Assembly: GCA_963924555.1 (NCBI GenBank)
Contig: OZ004583.1
Location: 1,087,501-1,151,500, forward strand
Origin: Crambe crambe
Lineage: Eukaryota > Porifera > Demospongiae > Poecilosclerida > Crambeidae
DNA: 64,000 nucleotides
Reading direction: 5' to 3'
A program made the translations under genes and the position numbers. The notes beneath the pieces are model-generated. The model had not been told where the DNA came from. It worked only from the letters and a program-made list of their open reading frames with translations, and did no database searches. Shown here in pieces: positions 1 through 12,463 of the stretch (positions are counted from its first letter, which is position 1; each line of letters begins with the position of its first letter).

Positions 1-2275
1 AAACAAACAGCCAAATAGGCACAATTATGATACAAGGTATGTAGCATAGCTGCATGGTATAATTAAACAGAGCATGCATGCATGCAGCTTCTATGTTAGA
101 GCACATAATTATGTGGAGAGATGATAATTATAGGAAGTGATCTTTTCATAGGGCCATTAGCTGGTGTCAGTAATTTGACCACTGGTGATCTGATCCCTGG
201 TCGATCAACCCTCCTCTCATGGGTTTCCCCCTTCTCTCTGGATGTGACCAATGTTGAACCTGATATTACTTACTGTGTGGATGTTTATATGTACAATGAT
301 ACGATGAGACATCAGATTCGGTCAACATGTGGTGTCACTGCTACTGCATACAATGTAACATTCAATGAAGGAGAAGTCACTCCATGCGACATTGTTAACA
401 TAACTGTCATTCCTGTTAATGGACAGCCCAATAGTTTAATCAATGGAACTGAAAGATATGTGGACTCTGTCTACATGTTTGAAGGTAGCCGCCATGCAAC
501 AGCTATAGATATAGCCACAGTTAATAGTAATACTTTTGGTGCAGGCATTGGGAACTTTCCTGCAAATGATGTCATAAAACACTCCAGAGAAGTCACTGTG
601 GATACAATGGAAGTGAATTTACAACTCCCTGTGAGTTTTGGTAATAGCAGATACTGGCTACCAATTATTCAGTGTTTTTGATCAAAGTTTGTAAGGTTGG
701 TTTCTATCAGCTATGCTGAAAATTTTTTGAACACATGCATTCTAGTCTATCCATAACCATTTTGATTAATGAATCCAATCTGCATGCTTGGAAAGGCCCT
801 GGTGAAATCCAGGGGGAATTTGCTAGCAGATCAGACTAATATGTAACTATAGCTGCTCATGAATAGCTCTTTCCATACTTCCCATTATCTAGAATTATAG
901 TTCTGATTACACTGCGTTCAGCTCGCTCTAGAACTAGCTATACTTATAGCTATACTGCATTCCTATAACTCGTGATCATAATAATAATATTTGTTTTGTT
1001 TACTATACATGCAGGTGTCACACCATATTTGCAGAACTAGCTGTTGGATTTATGTGTCTTCCACTAGTGGGAAGTCCTACAACTTAAGTTCAGATAATGA
1101 GCTGACCTGTAGTGGAAATAACATCACTTTCACAGCATCCAATTCCAATGCCACTGATACAGCACTACCAATAAATGACATCTATTTTGCCAAGATCCAA
1201 ATTGGTAATGCCGCAGGAATTGGATATTCAGTGGGTGATATTCACATAAGTGAGTCCATGTACTATAGCTACATTAGAGGGAGTAGCTATAGCTACAGTA
1301 TCCATGGCAACAAATATCTCACATGATTCACATTCCATGCAGGCACACATCCCATACAAGAGGTGGAGTCACATGTAAATGAAGATGGATCTGTGCAAAT
1401 AAACATATCGTTTACAAAAGATAGTTCTGCCAGAGGTGCTCAGGTCATATTTAGCCCTCATAATCTGAACAAAACCACTTGTACTAATCTTGCTGTGCAC
1501 AATGTACGAAAATCTAGTGATCGAAACATGGCAACAGTTACTGCTAGAGACATACTCAAAGGCACTTACAATCTGAATGTCTACACACTAAATCATAATG
1601 GTGTTCCAGATTCACGTGCAAGGCCAGTAAATAGTCCAATGGAAATATCCATCAGCAGAGATCAAAGTAAAAGAGGTCAACTGTAACTATATAACAGTGA
1701 AAATAACAATATTAATTTTAATTTCTGCAGGCATTTCACGCAATACAGCAGCTGGTAATAACGGTGTCAGTGTGAAATATTTCAATAAAACAGCTGTAAC
1801 TATTATATACCCAAAAAATCCTGGTGGATACGTAGCAGTCATTTTATCAAATGGTAGTTCAGAGTATTCTCCATTGCAATTTCCTGGAAATAGTGTCCAT
1901 TCTACAGTAATGATACACAATGAGACTACCTCCTGCCTATCTCTGTTTTCACGAGACAGAGACAATGGAATTATATCTTCGAGTAAACCAATCCGTGTAT
2001 TTATTACTACCAAGGAAAGACAAGATAATTTTATAATAATTGCCATTGTTTTAACTGTTATCATCGCTGCTACTCTAATAATACTTCCTGTTATACTAAT
2101 AAAAAAGAGTAAGTTTAATTACTATCATAAATAATAGCTAATCATTATTTTCATACACCTAATAATAGCTATAGGACGAAGAAGAAGAGTATATCTTCGT
2201 GATGCTTCATGGAAAATAGTAAGACCCAAATCAAGGGAAGTGAATGATATGGAAATTGAAGAAATGAACAATTAA
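1..2275 (+). CDS. Receptor B1: Ig/FN3-type single-pass membrane receptor, 5' end outside window
   Basis: Partial gene; the window opens in the last bases of its Ig exon (1-36). Inferred exons: 152-484, 545-630, 1015-1249, 1343-1666, 1731-2108, 2175-2275. Exon 152-484 is FN3-like (LLSWVSPFSL, ITYCVDVY, VIPVNG). Later exons carry further beta-sandwich-like modules with many N-glycosylation sites (NIT, NAT, NKT). Exon 1731-2108 holds the last extracellular module and one transmembrane helix (about 2030-2100, FIIIAIVLTVIIAATLIIL). A short basic tail follows (KKRRRRRVYLRD...), ending MEIEEMNN at a stop at 2273-2275. Exon order and splice phases match B2 and B3. It is probably a cell-surface recognition or adhesion receptor; the ligand is unknown. 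Family placement rests on domain look and paralogue comparison, not a search. Confidence 0.75.
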
Positions 2276-3427
2276 TTTTAATATCAGCCTTTGTTTGATT
2301 ATTATAACTCGTCCATCTTTGATAATAATTATTATGTCTTATGCCATGGCTAAGCAATTCACTTGAATGATCCACAATTGTCAGTGTTTGAATGAATGAA
2401 CTAGCTAATAGCATAGATACTATAACCGTCCGGAGATTATAGTATCTATGCTAATAGCATGCAGAGATAGAAGTATTTTTGGTCCAATCCTATAATTTAA
2501 TAGGTTCAGTCTGAATACGTACGTAATTAGGTCGCACAAATAAATTTGCTGTTTATCATCAGGTTTCTAACGGAGGGAGGTTAATATTCTGAATGGCCAA
2601 ATTATAACTGCGGTTCTTTTGTCTGAAATGTCTCATTAATAATTTTTGATGGCAAATTTGGATGAGAGAGCTAAGTGATGATCTCAGTATTAGCTACATT
2701 TGCTTTGCTAGCATCCTTTTGTATGATTACTAATAATTATTCTCTGTCTTATAAAGATGATTGTCGTATGCATGTTAACTTGGTGAAGATAAGAATAAAG
2801 TTTCCAATATAGTCAAGCCAAATTTAGCAGCTTTCAAGTCACTATATGAGCCTCATTCTAAGGACTTGGTAGTCTTCTCTGATACTGAAGTAGTCAAAAA
2901 GGTATTGTGAGGTGTGTCTGAGTTAATGGCTACAGCTTGCTGGAACTATGCAAATTAATGCAAATAGCTAAGTAAAGAATATCATGTTAGTGAAGGCAAC
3001 CCATTCCTTTGGTATTCAGTTGACAAGCAATTATTATCTATCATCAACAGCAATTTTTAATATCAAATTGACTGCACGCACCATACCCTGGAGATTCTGA
3101 TTTGCTACAAGGCCTGGCTCCAAACTTCCCCTGCAAACTCACTGCTGCATGAGAACATCTACTTGTTTACTAAGTCCCTGGAGCTATATAGACTCGGCTG
3201 GAAGTGCTGGTGCATGGAGAGACTAATGTATCCATGCTAATTGAGCTTGATCTAGCTACCATGCAGTTTATCGATCAGCAAATTATGTCCAAATCACATG
3301 ATAGTGAGTGTATACAGAACTGTTATGATTACTGGCTATAATAACTAAGCATATTACACTAACATTCAGTTTGGGAATATAGCTAGAGTTGACTTACGTA
3401 GCTAGCTAAAACTAAAGGCCAAAGATA
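2276..3427. other. Intergenic spacer B1-A1
   Basis: No supportable coding exon. AT-rich, rich in AGCTAG/ATAATTAT words. It contains a perfect 17-base-stem hairpin at 2409-2453, listed separately. No convincing TATA box was seen upstream of A1. Confidence 0.5.
2409..2453. repeat. Perfect hairpin, 17-bp stem, 11-nt loop
   Basis: TAGCATAGATACTATAA at 2409-2425 is exactly complementary to 2437-2453, with loop CCGTCCGGAGA. It lies about 135 bases after the B1 stop. It may be a 3'-UTR structure or a mobile-element remnant. Confidence 0.8.
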
Positions 3428-6289
3428 ATGGATGACATCAAGTTTGATATATTCCTTGCAGTAGGATTCATAGTGGTCATTAGTCAATGTTCTGCAAATA
3501 GTAAGTTTTTAGCTAGCTAGCTATCTATAGGTTGAATTTCAAATCACCATATGCGATTACAGCTAATTATCTTTTCAGATTTCACCATTTCTCCTCAATC
3601 TGTGAACATCACAGAAAGATCAACAGTATCATTTCATTGTCGTGTTGAAGGAGCATTAGCTATTATATGGCATGTGAATGAAACTGTATCTCGGCAACTA
3701 CCAGGAGCACTAAGAACAGCAATAATGATGAGTGAAGGAAGTAGTGAGAAAGTCTTCTATCTCACTGTGACTGCACAGCCTGTCATCAATAATAGTAGGA
3801 TAGTGTGTGTAGGAATATTTGCTGACAGACGGATATACAGTGAACCTGCTTTACTTCTGATACAGGGTAAAGTTTAATAATGTACTTACTTATAGCTAGT
3901 TCTGATCTAGCCATACATTTTCCCTATTATTCAAGCTTGTATAGATATTGTGAAATAATGGTGCACTGCATGTGCATGGCTACTTTTTTTGGTGTCCCTG
4001 ACAAGTGTGCTTAATCTTGCATCACAAATATATTATATCAACAGGTCAACTACGACAAGTGGACAATTTAACTGTCGAGATTGCTACTGATCTTTCCCTA
4101 ATAATTCAGTGGATTGCTCCTTTTTCACTTGCCATTACATCACTTAATTCAAGCACTGAAGTTACATATTGTGTGGATGTGTACAACAGCACTGACCAAA
4201 CACTGGAAACATCTATTTGTGGACTTAATGAGACACAGTACAGATATGAGGCAATGTCAGATCCAAGTCCTTGTGATGGTGTGGATATCTATGTCATTCC
4301 TGTCAACAGTGCTGGAAATGGTTCAAGAAGTCGCATAATGGGAACATTCTATAACAGTATGTTTATTTGGCAATCATTGGTATACTTGCAAGTAATGCTA
4401 TTCTCATAACTTTCAGGACCAGATTCCCTTATGATATCTCATCTGGACCACACTGTTATACTTACTTTAGAAAATAACATGCTGATCCAAATCAGCAGTA
4501 TTAATATAGTAAGTATTAGGATAATGTGTCCACACAATAGCTATTTATTTTTAAGCTCTAGCTACATATGATAATTTCATGATGTGTTTATGTGTAATGG
4601 AACTTTAAATATCAATCAGCTCTTGACACTAGCTCAAGGGATTAGCTAATAACTGGTGTAGTTATGGTAAGCTACAAAATTTGTCATTACTGTTTATACA
4701 GGGTTCGAATACATGTTATTGCTCTGCTTGCATGAGGATTACGCTGAATGGATCCAGTACATGCTACAATGCAACATGTCATAATAATGAGATATCTGTT
4801 CTCATCAACAATGTAGAATGGAACCAAATGTATATGATGACGATAGTTTTGCATAACAGTGCAGGATCCATCATTTCCCATGACAGCTTGAAACTTAGTA
4901 AGCATAACATAATAATTATATAGCTAATTGGTTTGCCATGATAATTACTTGATCATTCAGGTACTCATGATGTGCAAAATATTACTGTCAATTCCACAGT
5001 AGTTTCAGGAACAGTTGAAGTGAATGTGCACTTTCTAAGGGACTCACTAGCTAGAGGATGTCTCCTCATTTTGTCCCAAGCACAATACACACGTTATTTT
5101 GCTATCAAAAAAGAGAGTAATAGAGAGATAAAGAGCAAGTACATTGAAAACTTACAACAAGGGGACTATGTTATCCGAGGATATGATATTGAAAGGAATG
5201 GTCTTCCTAGTCACCCAACACCAGCAATTACATACAGTTTTACTCTGAGCAGAGGTTCAGCATTTTGGAATCAAGGTTGGTAGCTAATATCAGTAAAACA
5301 ATGTAATTCAGTTCATTTACCACGAACATGCAGTCATTACATCAAATCGAATAACTATTGATTCTGATGATAGTGGCAGTATATGCATAAACTGTATGAT
5401 CATCACAGTATCAGATGCATTGGGGTGTGTGGTACTTCTGCATCCAGTGAATGACTTAAGTAACATCACTATCAGAGAGATCAGTAAATATATTAAGCAA
5501 CCTTACTGCATTCACGTTGGCAGAGATAATGCATTTTCTGTTGCTGTCTTTGAGTGGAAAAGTGATGGTTTCATTGGCTTTCAACCAGTAACTGTTGTTG
5601 AAGTATCAACTATTAACCAGCTAAGTAAGTAACTATAGCCATGCACAGTTGTAGTCAACAGACTAGCTATAATATTATTATTGTAAATAGATTAATGTTT
5701 GGATAACTGGATATTTGGGACTACACATATGTAGCTATAGAACATAGATAATTACCATAATAATCATATATTGTGATTTTGCAGAAACTCTACATGTTGC
5801 TCTAATAGGTAAGGAGTGCACTGTGATATACTGTAGCTAGCTGTAATAGTGTACTCATTCCAACCATATGCAGCTGCTTCTGGTGGGTTTCTTCTTCTAC
5901 TGATTTCCTGCCTTCTAACAATACTGCTACTTGCTTTTAAATTCAGCTGTGCTAGGTCTAAAAGAAAGAAAAAAGGTTGATAATCTATGAATTAATTTTG
6001 TAGAATTTTGGAATCTAATTTCAGTCCATTCTGGGCTTCTATTTATACCAATAACCATAAATCCGATTCATCGGAATAAAGCCTCTTTATTGCATGCACT
6101 ATCTGTGGATGTTCCAGTCATGTAGGCTATAAATTTTGTATTCATATGTAGCTATATAATTTCTATATCGTAGGAAATGTGCACAGTGGAGACATGAAAA
6201 TGAATGATAACATGGCCTATGCTGTACCTAAAGAGTGCTCACTGTCACATGACTCTACAGTTAACACTATTTATGAGTTTATTAATTAA
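3428..6289 (+). CDS. Receptor A1: Ig + FN3-like receptor with ITSM-like tail
   Basis: Exons: 3428-3500, 3579-3866, 4045-4356, 4417-4508, 4702-4897, 4961-5275, 5334-5624, 5785-5808, 5874-5975, 6174-6289. Exon 1 is a signal peptide (MDDIKFDIFLAVGFIVVISQ). Exon 2 is an Ig-like domain with the two cysteines (SFHCRV, RIVCVG) and a core Trp (IIWHVNE). Exon 3 is FN3-like (IIQWIAPFS, TYCVDVYNST, VIPVNSAGNGS). Later exons give three more extracellular modules (SARGC/LARGCLLILSQ; VVLLHPVNDL). A 24-base microexon precedes the transmembrane exon (GGFLLLLISCLLTILLLAF). The tail carries MAYAVPKE and ends TVNTIYEFIN: TIYEFI fits TxYxxI (ITSM), and YAVP fits a YxxP SH2 site. All junction phases agree. Probable surface recognition receptor; function unproven. 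Confidence 0.82.
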
Positions 6290-6587
6290 AGTCAAACTAC
6301 TGTTGTACACACATTACTTATGGTAGCTAGTTAATAACACGTACTATAACACTATTAGTTTCTAGTTACCTGCATGGGGTATTTTTGAAATTTGAATCAA
6401 GATTGATGAATATCATTATGGCTAATGATTATTATTTAGTAGCTACTGCACTCATACATAAAACTCCAAAGTGATAGTCACTATGGAAACCTCTATATGA
6501 CCGTAAAAAGAAACTCGACCAAAAACATGACCATCACATGACTCTGAATCACATTTTAAATTTCCTACATAGCTAGCTATATTCAAA
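6290..6587. other. Intergenic spacer A1-B2
   Basis: About 300 AT-rich bases between the A1 stop and the B2 start codon. Presumably it contains the B2 promoter; no clear TATA box or coding signal was seen. Confidence 0.4.
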
Positions 6588-9500
6588 ATGGCTGCTTCTT
6601 TTTTTCTTATCCTTAGTTTCCTTATTATCAACTGTTATGCCCAAGAAATGACACCAAATGATCCAAACTGTGAGTTCATGGCTGTAGCTAATAATACCAG
6701 TCGTGTCATTTTATTCCTAGCTAGCTATGTATGTGTTATAGTTTCTATTCAGCCTCCAAGTGAAACTTTAGTCTTCACATATGGATCAACTGCTGAGTTC
6801 CAGTGTCAACTTCAAAGTATCGTGTCCATGACTGTTGAGAGAGTTGACTGGGAGGTGACAGGTTTAATGAGATATCGAGGAGTAAACACAGTACCAGATA
6901 GATTTGGTGAGGGATATGATCACAATAGCTTGAGTAATGAAGCATGAACATTGACATAATTATTCTACAGGTGTCTATTGCACTATTGCCGACAATATTC
7001 ATCATATATTTTTACCAATCCAAGAAAATGGTGTTGGTAATAACACCAGAGTGCAGTGCATAGCTGTGTTTCTAACAACCTCCAGTGGTGTAACTCCAGG
7101 AGTGGGGAGTCGGCAGGGTACCATTCAAATACAAGGTATATATCTATTGATGAGTAGCTATGCATGTAGAGATTATTACATATATTATAGGGCCATTAGC
7201 TGGTGTCAGTAATTTGACCACTGGTGAGTTGATTCCTGGTCTATCAATCCTCCTCTCATGGGTTGCCCCCTTCACTCTGGATATAACCAATGTTGAACCT
7301 GACATCACTTACTGTGTGGATGCCCGTGTGATCAACTTGCGTGGTACAAGTCATACTATTCGGATAATATGTGGTATCACTGCTACTGCTTATAATATGA
7401 CATTCAACGAAGGAGAAGTTACACCATGTGACACTGTAGGAGTGACTGTCACTCCAGTTAATGGACAGCTTAATAATGGAACTAGAAGGGACATTGACTC
7501 CATCCATTTATTTGAAGGTATACATTACAACTATGATTATATTAATGCTATGTACATGTATATATGTGTGCAGGTCCTGGCAATTTTTCTGCAAATGATG
7601 TTGAAATTTCTTCCAGTGTAGTGAATCCAGGTAGAACTGAGTTCAATATACGACTACCAGTAAGTTCATTACATAACCAAAGGTGTGTCATCTGAGGCCA
7701 TCTGTCATTATTATTCATAGCTAGCTATTATAACTTCATGAATAGCTAATAATTCTGTTGCTATGTGCATGTCATGCAGACTTCAATTCAAATGTGTCAA
7801 ATTGACTGCAGTATCCATGCATCCTCTGCCAGTGACTCTTATCACCTAAATTCAACCAATGGCTTTCTCACATGTGATGAAAATGTGATCACCTTTAGAG
7901 TATCTAATGATACCACCCGTACAGCACTACCCATAAACAACATCTATTCTGCCAACATTCAAGTTGCTAATACTGCTGGAATTGGATATGGTAGTATAAA
8001 TATAAGTGAGTGATGATAGTTATAGTTCATAGTAGCTATTATTATAACTTGCATGATTTGGGGACTGCAGGTACATTTCCCATACAACAAGTCGAGTTCA
8101 ACAATACTGATTCGGAAGATAGTTCCGTACAGATAAAGATGACCTTCACACACAACAGTCCAACAAGAGGAGGTCAAGTCATAATAAAACCTGAGATCCT
8201 GGATGATTCAACTTGCTCAAATCTGATCATAAGAAATCTAGAAAAAATGGATGATTCAATCTCAACCACTATTAATAACATTTCCAGAGGAACTTACGAT
8301 ATTAACATCTACACTCTAAATCACAATGGTATTCCAAAGTCACATGCTGAGCCAGTAGCAGTTAAAGAAGAAACATTCCTCAGATATGGTATCAAATCCA
8401 CATAATATAGACTGGATGTACAAAATACTGGTAATGATTATTATTAGGTATACTGCAGGATTTAACTGGTGATGGACATGGCATCAGTGTAGAACGTGTC
8501 AATGATACAGCTATAAATCTCAGATTCCCTGCAAGAGAGGATGGCTATATAGCAATTGATTTATCAAGTGAACATTCAGCATATTCAGTGTATCAAATTC
8601 CTGGAGATACAACTGTTTACCAAGTGCCACTTAGTGGGAATGTTTCCTGTTTATCTTTATTTCCTCGACACAGAGACAATGGAATCTTATCATCCAACAC
8701 ACCAGTTAGCTTACTGATTACCAATGAGAGGAGTACAAGTAGTACTGCTACTAGTGCTGTTACTAGTATTACTACTGGTGCTACTAGTGCTACTATTATT
8801 GGTGCTGTAGTAGTGTCTGTCAGTTTGCTTTTGGTGATTATTGGAATAATCTCATTATTCTACTATAAATGTATGTACTGTACGTATACATAATATTTGG
8901 ACTAAATGATCATTATCATTAATTTTATAGTTTCTCATAAGAAAAAAGTAAGCCCCTTTGAAAAACAACCGTCAGGTATGTTATGTTAATGAAGCATGAT
9001 GTCATTATTATTCTTCAAAATTTCAAAAGTTGTAGAAAATATATATTTGGAGAGTATGGCAGATAATGTACAACTGCAATCAACTACATCACTAGAGCAT
9101 AGAAATGGTGATGAACAATCTGGTATGTTTTTATAGCATATCATATCTACAGCTGCATTACATAAGAGCTATTCTGATTCATTTCTCAGCAAAACAGATG
9201 CCACGAACATTGTCACAAAACAGTTACTTTTCAAATAAAAGTCAATCATCTGAGCCTGCAATTGACAACCAACACTTTTGTATGTATGAAGCAGCTGAAA
9301 ACGATTATGGTATTCATATTATGTTGACTATTATTCAGATGCTGAAGGAGAATCGAGACAGAATGGAATGACAGGAAAATCTGAAAAGCATAATATGGAT
9401 ATCCCTCTTGTAATATAGAATAGTTGCAAGCTAGCTTGCTATAATAATTATACTGCCAATTGCTTTAGGTTCTGGAGGAGTACAATGGTGAGGAGGATGC

Positions 9501-10521
9501 CAGTTCATCAGTACCAACACTGGCTAATAACTGTACTGAGAATGAACCACCTAAGGAATCTGATTCTGTACCAGTGTCACATGATCCAGCTGAAGCATTG
9601 CCTGTGAAGTCACAATGTTCACTATTGCAAGGATCACCAAGCCATGATACTTTACCTGAAACATCAATTAAACCTGATACAAATCCTGGTATATAATGTC
9701 ATTCATTAAAGCACATTCATGATGATTTTCTCATAATTTTTTTCAGGGGCTACAATAGAAGCTCCATCAGAAGAAATGGTAGATGGAATGAAGGTGAAAT
9801 GGTTTAGAAAATGTTTCTGAAACACATAACCTAAATAATCATCATTACAATTATAGGATTCCAGTCTGCCTGATTCTATTGAAGATGACAAAACTGATGA
9901 TAGTGAATATATCAGTGCTACTTCAAATTCAGAACCATCAATGAGTGGATCTTATGCATTTGATCAATCACAGTCTGGTATGTGTTACATGTAATATCCA
10001 CACAAGCAGTGACATAATTATGAATCCACCATGATGATGCAGATCATTCAGAATCTTGCTTACCTGTAAAGTCACAAGTTCAAGAAGACTCCAAATTGAA
10101 GCTGGAAATGACTGCAGAAAGATTGCTACCAAGACGTTTTCACGAACTTGATGGTCGCAGTATGTTTAAATAATCACTATCAGTAATGCAGAAATGCATT
10201 ATGATAATATTATTACAGTAATAGCAAGAATAGAAGAACTGACTGGTGGAGTTAAGAAGCACATCAAAATTTCACCTAACCTTATAGTATGCTTAATAAA
10301 TGGTTTATATAATTCCTTATCATTTCTGTCATAGCTTGAGGTTATGGAGAGATACAATATGGAGGAGCATCTAGGAAAGGTACCTGTACTGGCTGATAAA
10401 TGGAAGGAATTCACCAAAATCTTAAAGAACTATGCTAAGCATTATTATGATAAAGTCTTTGATGATTACTCAAAAAGAAAGACAAGGGAGCGACCTCTTA
10501 ATAAAGGTAGCTTTTACTAAA
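6588..10521 (+). CDS. Receptor B2: Ig/FN3 receptor with long multi-exon cytoplasmic tail
   Basis: The start at 6588 gives a good signal peptide (MAASFFLILSFLIINCYAQ). Inferred exons: 6588-6669, 6742-6906, 6971-7135 (Ig halves), 7191-7517 (FN3-like, ITYCVDAR), 7574-7659, 7780-8005, 8071-8388, 8448-8870 (last extracellular module, a Ser/Thr/Gly-Ala stretch, then helix GAVVVSVSLLLVIIGIISLF), 8931-8975, 9036-9122, 9190-9309, 9339-9410, 9469-9690, further small exons at 9747-9793 and 9857-9979, 10042-10160, and last coding exons to a stop near 10521. The acidic Ser-rich tail contains tyrosines (NIYLESM, CMYEAAENDYG, EEYNGEE, SEYISA, GSYAFDQ) that could be phosphorylation sites. The final ~110 residues are charged and helical-looking (RIEELTGGVKKHI, MERYNMEEHLGK) and were not recognised. 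A stop at 9416-9418 gives a shorter alternative product if the weak donor at 9411 is not used. Confidence 0.65.
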
Positions 10522-10721
10522 AGTTATGCTATGACCGTCAACTTGTTTGTTTATCAAACAGATATCAAAGTGATATTAATCCTAGACCTGATACGAAATA
10601 TGATGACCAAAATGAAATTGTTAGAGGATAAAAAGGCTAATCTTTTTTATTATGATAAAAGAGTAGGTTTATGAGAAATCTTCCTATTCAGTACTTAAAT
10701 ATTGCAATTTTTTTATTTGTA

Positions 10722-11019
10722 GTCACATTCTGACTCAGCCCTGCACCATGCTGAAGTTTCACAGTTGATATTTTCAGCAGATGAAGCAAAAAGGGGGGTT
10801 AAAGTCTCTGTCTTCTACAAAGGGAAGGAAATCCTGTCTGCATCAGCACTGGATGGGATTTTGGACTTGATAGCTCTGCACATGGTGCATGATGAGTTAC
10901 CACAAGACTCCATGTTTGCTCTACTGATGTACTACGTATTTGGAATACAGCGAAACTCTTTTCCACACAAAGACCCTGTATTCTCCAATGCCGCATCCTT
11001 CAATGCACTAATATTATGA
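10722..11019 (+). other. Unrecognised ORF, possible exon or transposon fragment
   Basis: Open frame of about 98 codons, preceded by a pyrimidine-rich tract and AG, ending SFNALIL-stop at 11019. It contains FSADEAKRGVKVSVFYKGKE and LDLIALHMVHDELPQDSM. It has no similarity to the receptor family and was not recognised. It could be a last exon of B2 spliced past 10506, or the C-terminus of a transposon protein. Confidence 0.3.
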
Positions 11020-12463
11020 CCATCATAAGCGTGCTGCTACACTACTATAACTCACTGAGTTTTGATTGACATTCACCTTGTGATTATCTATAGCTACATT
11101 ACTTTTCAAGATCGATGCACATCCTCTTCATACATGATTCACTACATACATGTATACCTAATATAGAGATTCTAGCTACAACTCATTTCCTAATGAATGG
11201 CTTTTTTTTTTCATTTTTGCCCTTGTCCCTTGTGAAGTTACATATTGTGTAGATGTGTACACATGATGAATTTATATGTATCATACTATGGCACTGCACA
11301 CAGACACTTGAAATGACATTCATACATGTGGAGCCTAATTCATGATCCTTAATTAAAATTATGACAAACGTTCAGCAGTTCTACAAGGCCTATTCGAAGG
11401 AAGTGACATTAATAGCCCATATTATGCCAGCATTGTGCTGGCATTAAGGTACTATGCCACCATAATTTGCATGTCCCTATACCTGTGTCTGTGGGCTTTA
11501 TATTACCATATCATTGGAGTAGCTATAGTTGAAGCCACTTGATAGTTAGCAACCCTAACAATAACACCATTGAAAATAGCCAATTATGCAATATAGTACA
11601 TGTGACACATGGTTAATTTATATGCTGCACACAGATACTTGAAATAATTATATTCATAGCGTGGTTTACATCACATGTACACTTGGTGAATTCATATGCA
11701 CTGCACACAGACACTTAAAACGACATTCATTCTGTGCACTTATTCATGCACTTACCAATTCATGATCACTTTATAATGATCTTTACCACCCATGTGTTTA
11801 TTAGAAAATCAGCTTAGATGTACCTTAATAGACTAGTGCTATATAGTTGCTGATGTCATTGTAAACATGCCACACTCTATAACTCATAGAATCATGCTAC
11901 GAATTTTACTGGTTGTGATTTACCTATATATAGCTATAGTGCTTTGTGTATATACATTCAGTAAACATCATCAGTTATGCACGTAAGTGTGATTTTCTTA
12001 AAGAGTTAATCATTGAAACAGATATCACATTCTTTTCTGGTTTTAATTCATTTTCTATGTAGCTAGCTATTACGAATCATCTTATCTCATATCTGTGCTT
12101 CATTTGACTGTAGTTGTACTGGTTAGTCACACCATCTACGTAGCTAACTTTATTAGCTTAGTCAAAATACTACATGTAGCTATTATATTGTATAGGGAAT
12201 TTACGTAAGTTAATTAGTCGATGTACTTCTGAAAGGTGATCATAATAATGGTCAATAAAAGTGGGAAAGTGAAGCCTCCAAATCGAGGGGCTCCACCCTG
12301 GCTGCTCTCTATTCTCTTGAGTTACTTGCTGAATGTGTGTAATAGCTATACAGGATATGATATTCCAGTTTCATAATTTTTAAAGGTGTGGCTAAGTGGT
12401 GTGGCATATAGTATAAAATGTTTGATTGGCAACTTTGGCAAACTACTGAAGAAACTTTCAAAG
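11020..12463. other. Intergenic region B2-A2 with interspersed repeats
   Basis: No supportable gene. It contains three copies of a diffuse repeat around the words CTGCACACAGACACTTGAAA and ACATTCAT (about 11290-11325, 11620-11655, 11695-11735). The same words recur near 41525 and 47305, so it is an interspersed element. A TATA box for A2 lies at 12412-12418. Confidence 0.5.
12412..12418 (+). promoter_or_regulatory. TATA box of receptor A2
   Basis: TATAAAA 46 bases before the A2 start codon. A4 and A5 also have TATAAAA upstream (26301 and 29641), though farther away, which supports a shared TATA-driven promoter. Confidence 0.5.
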
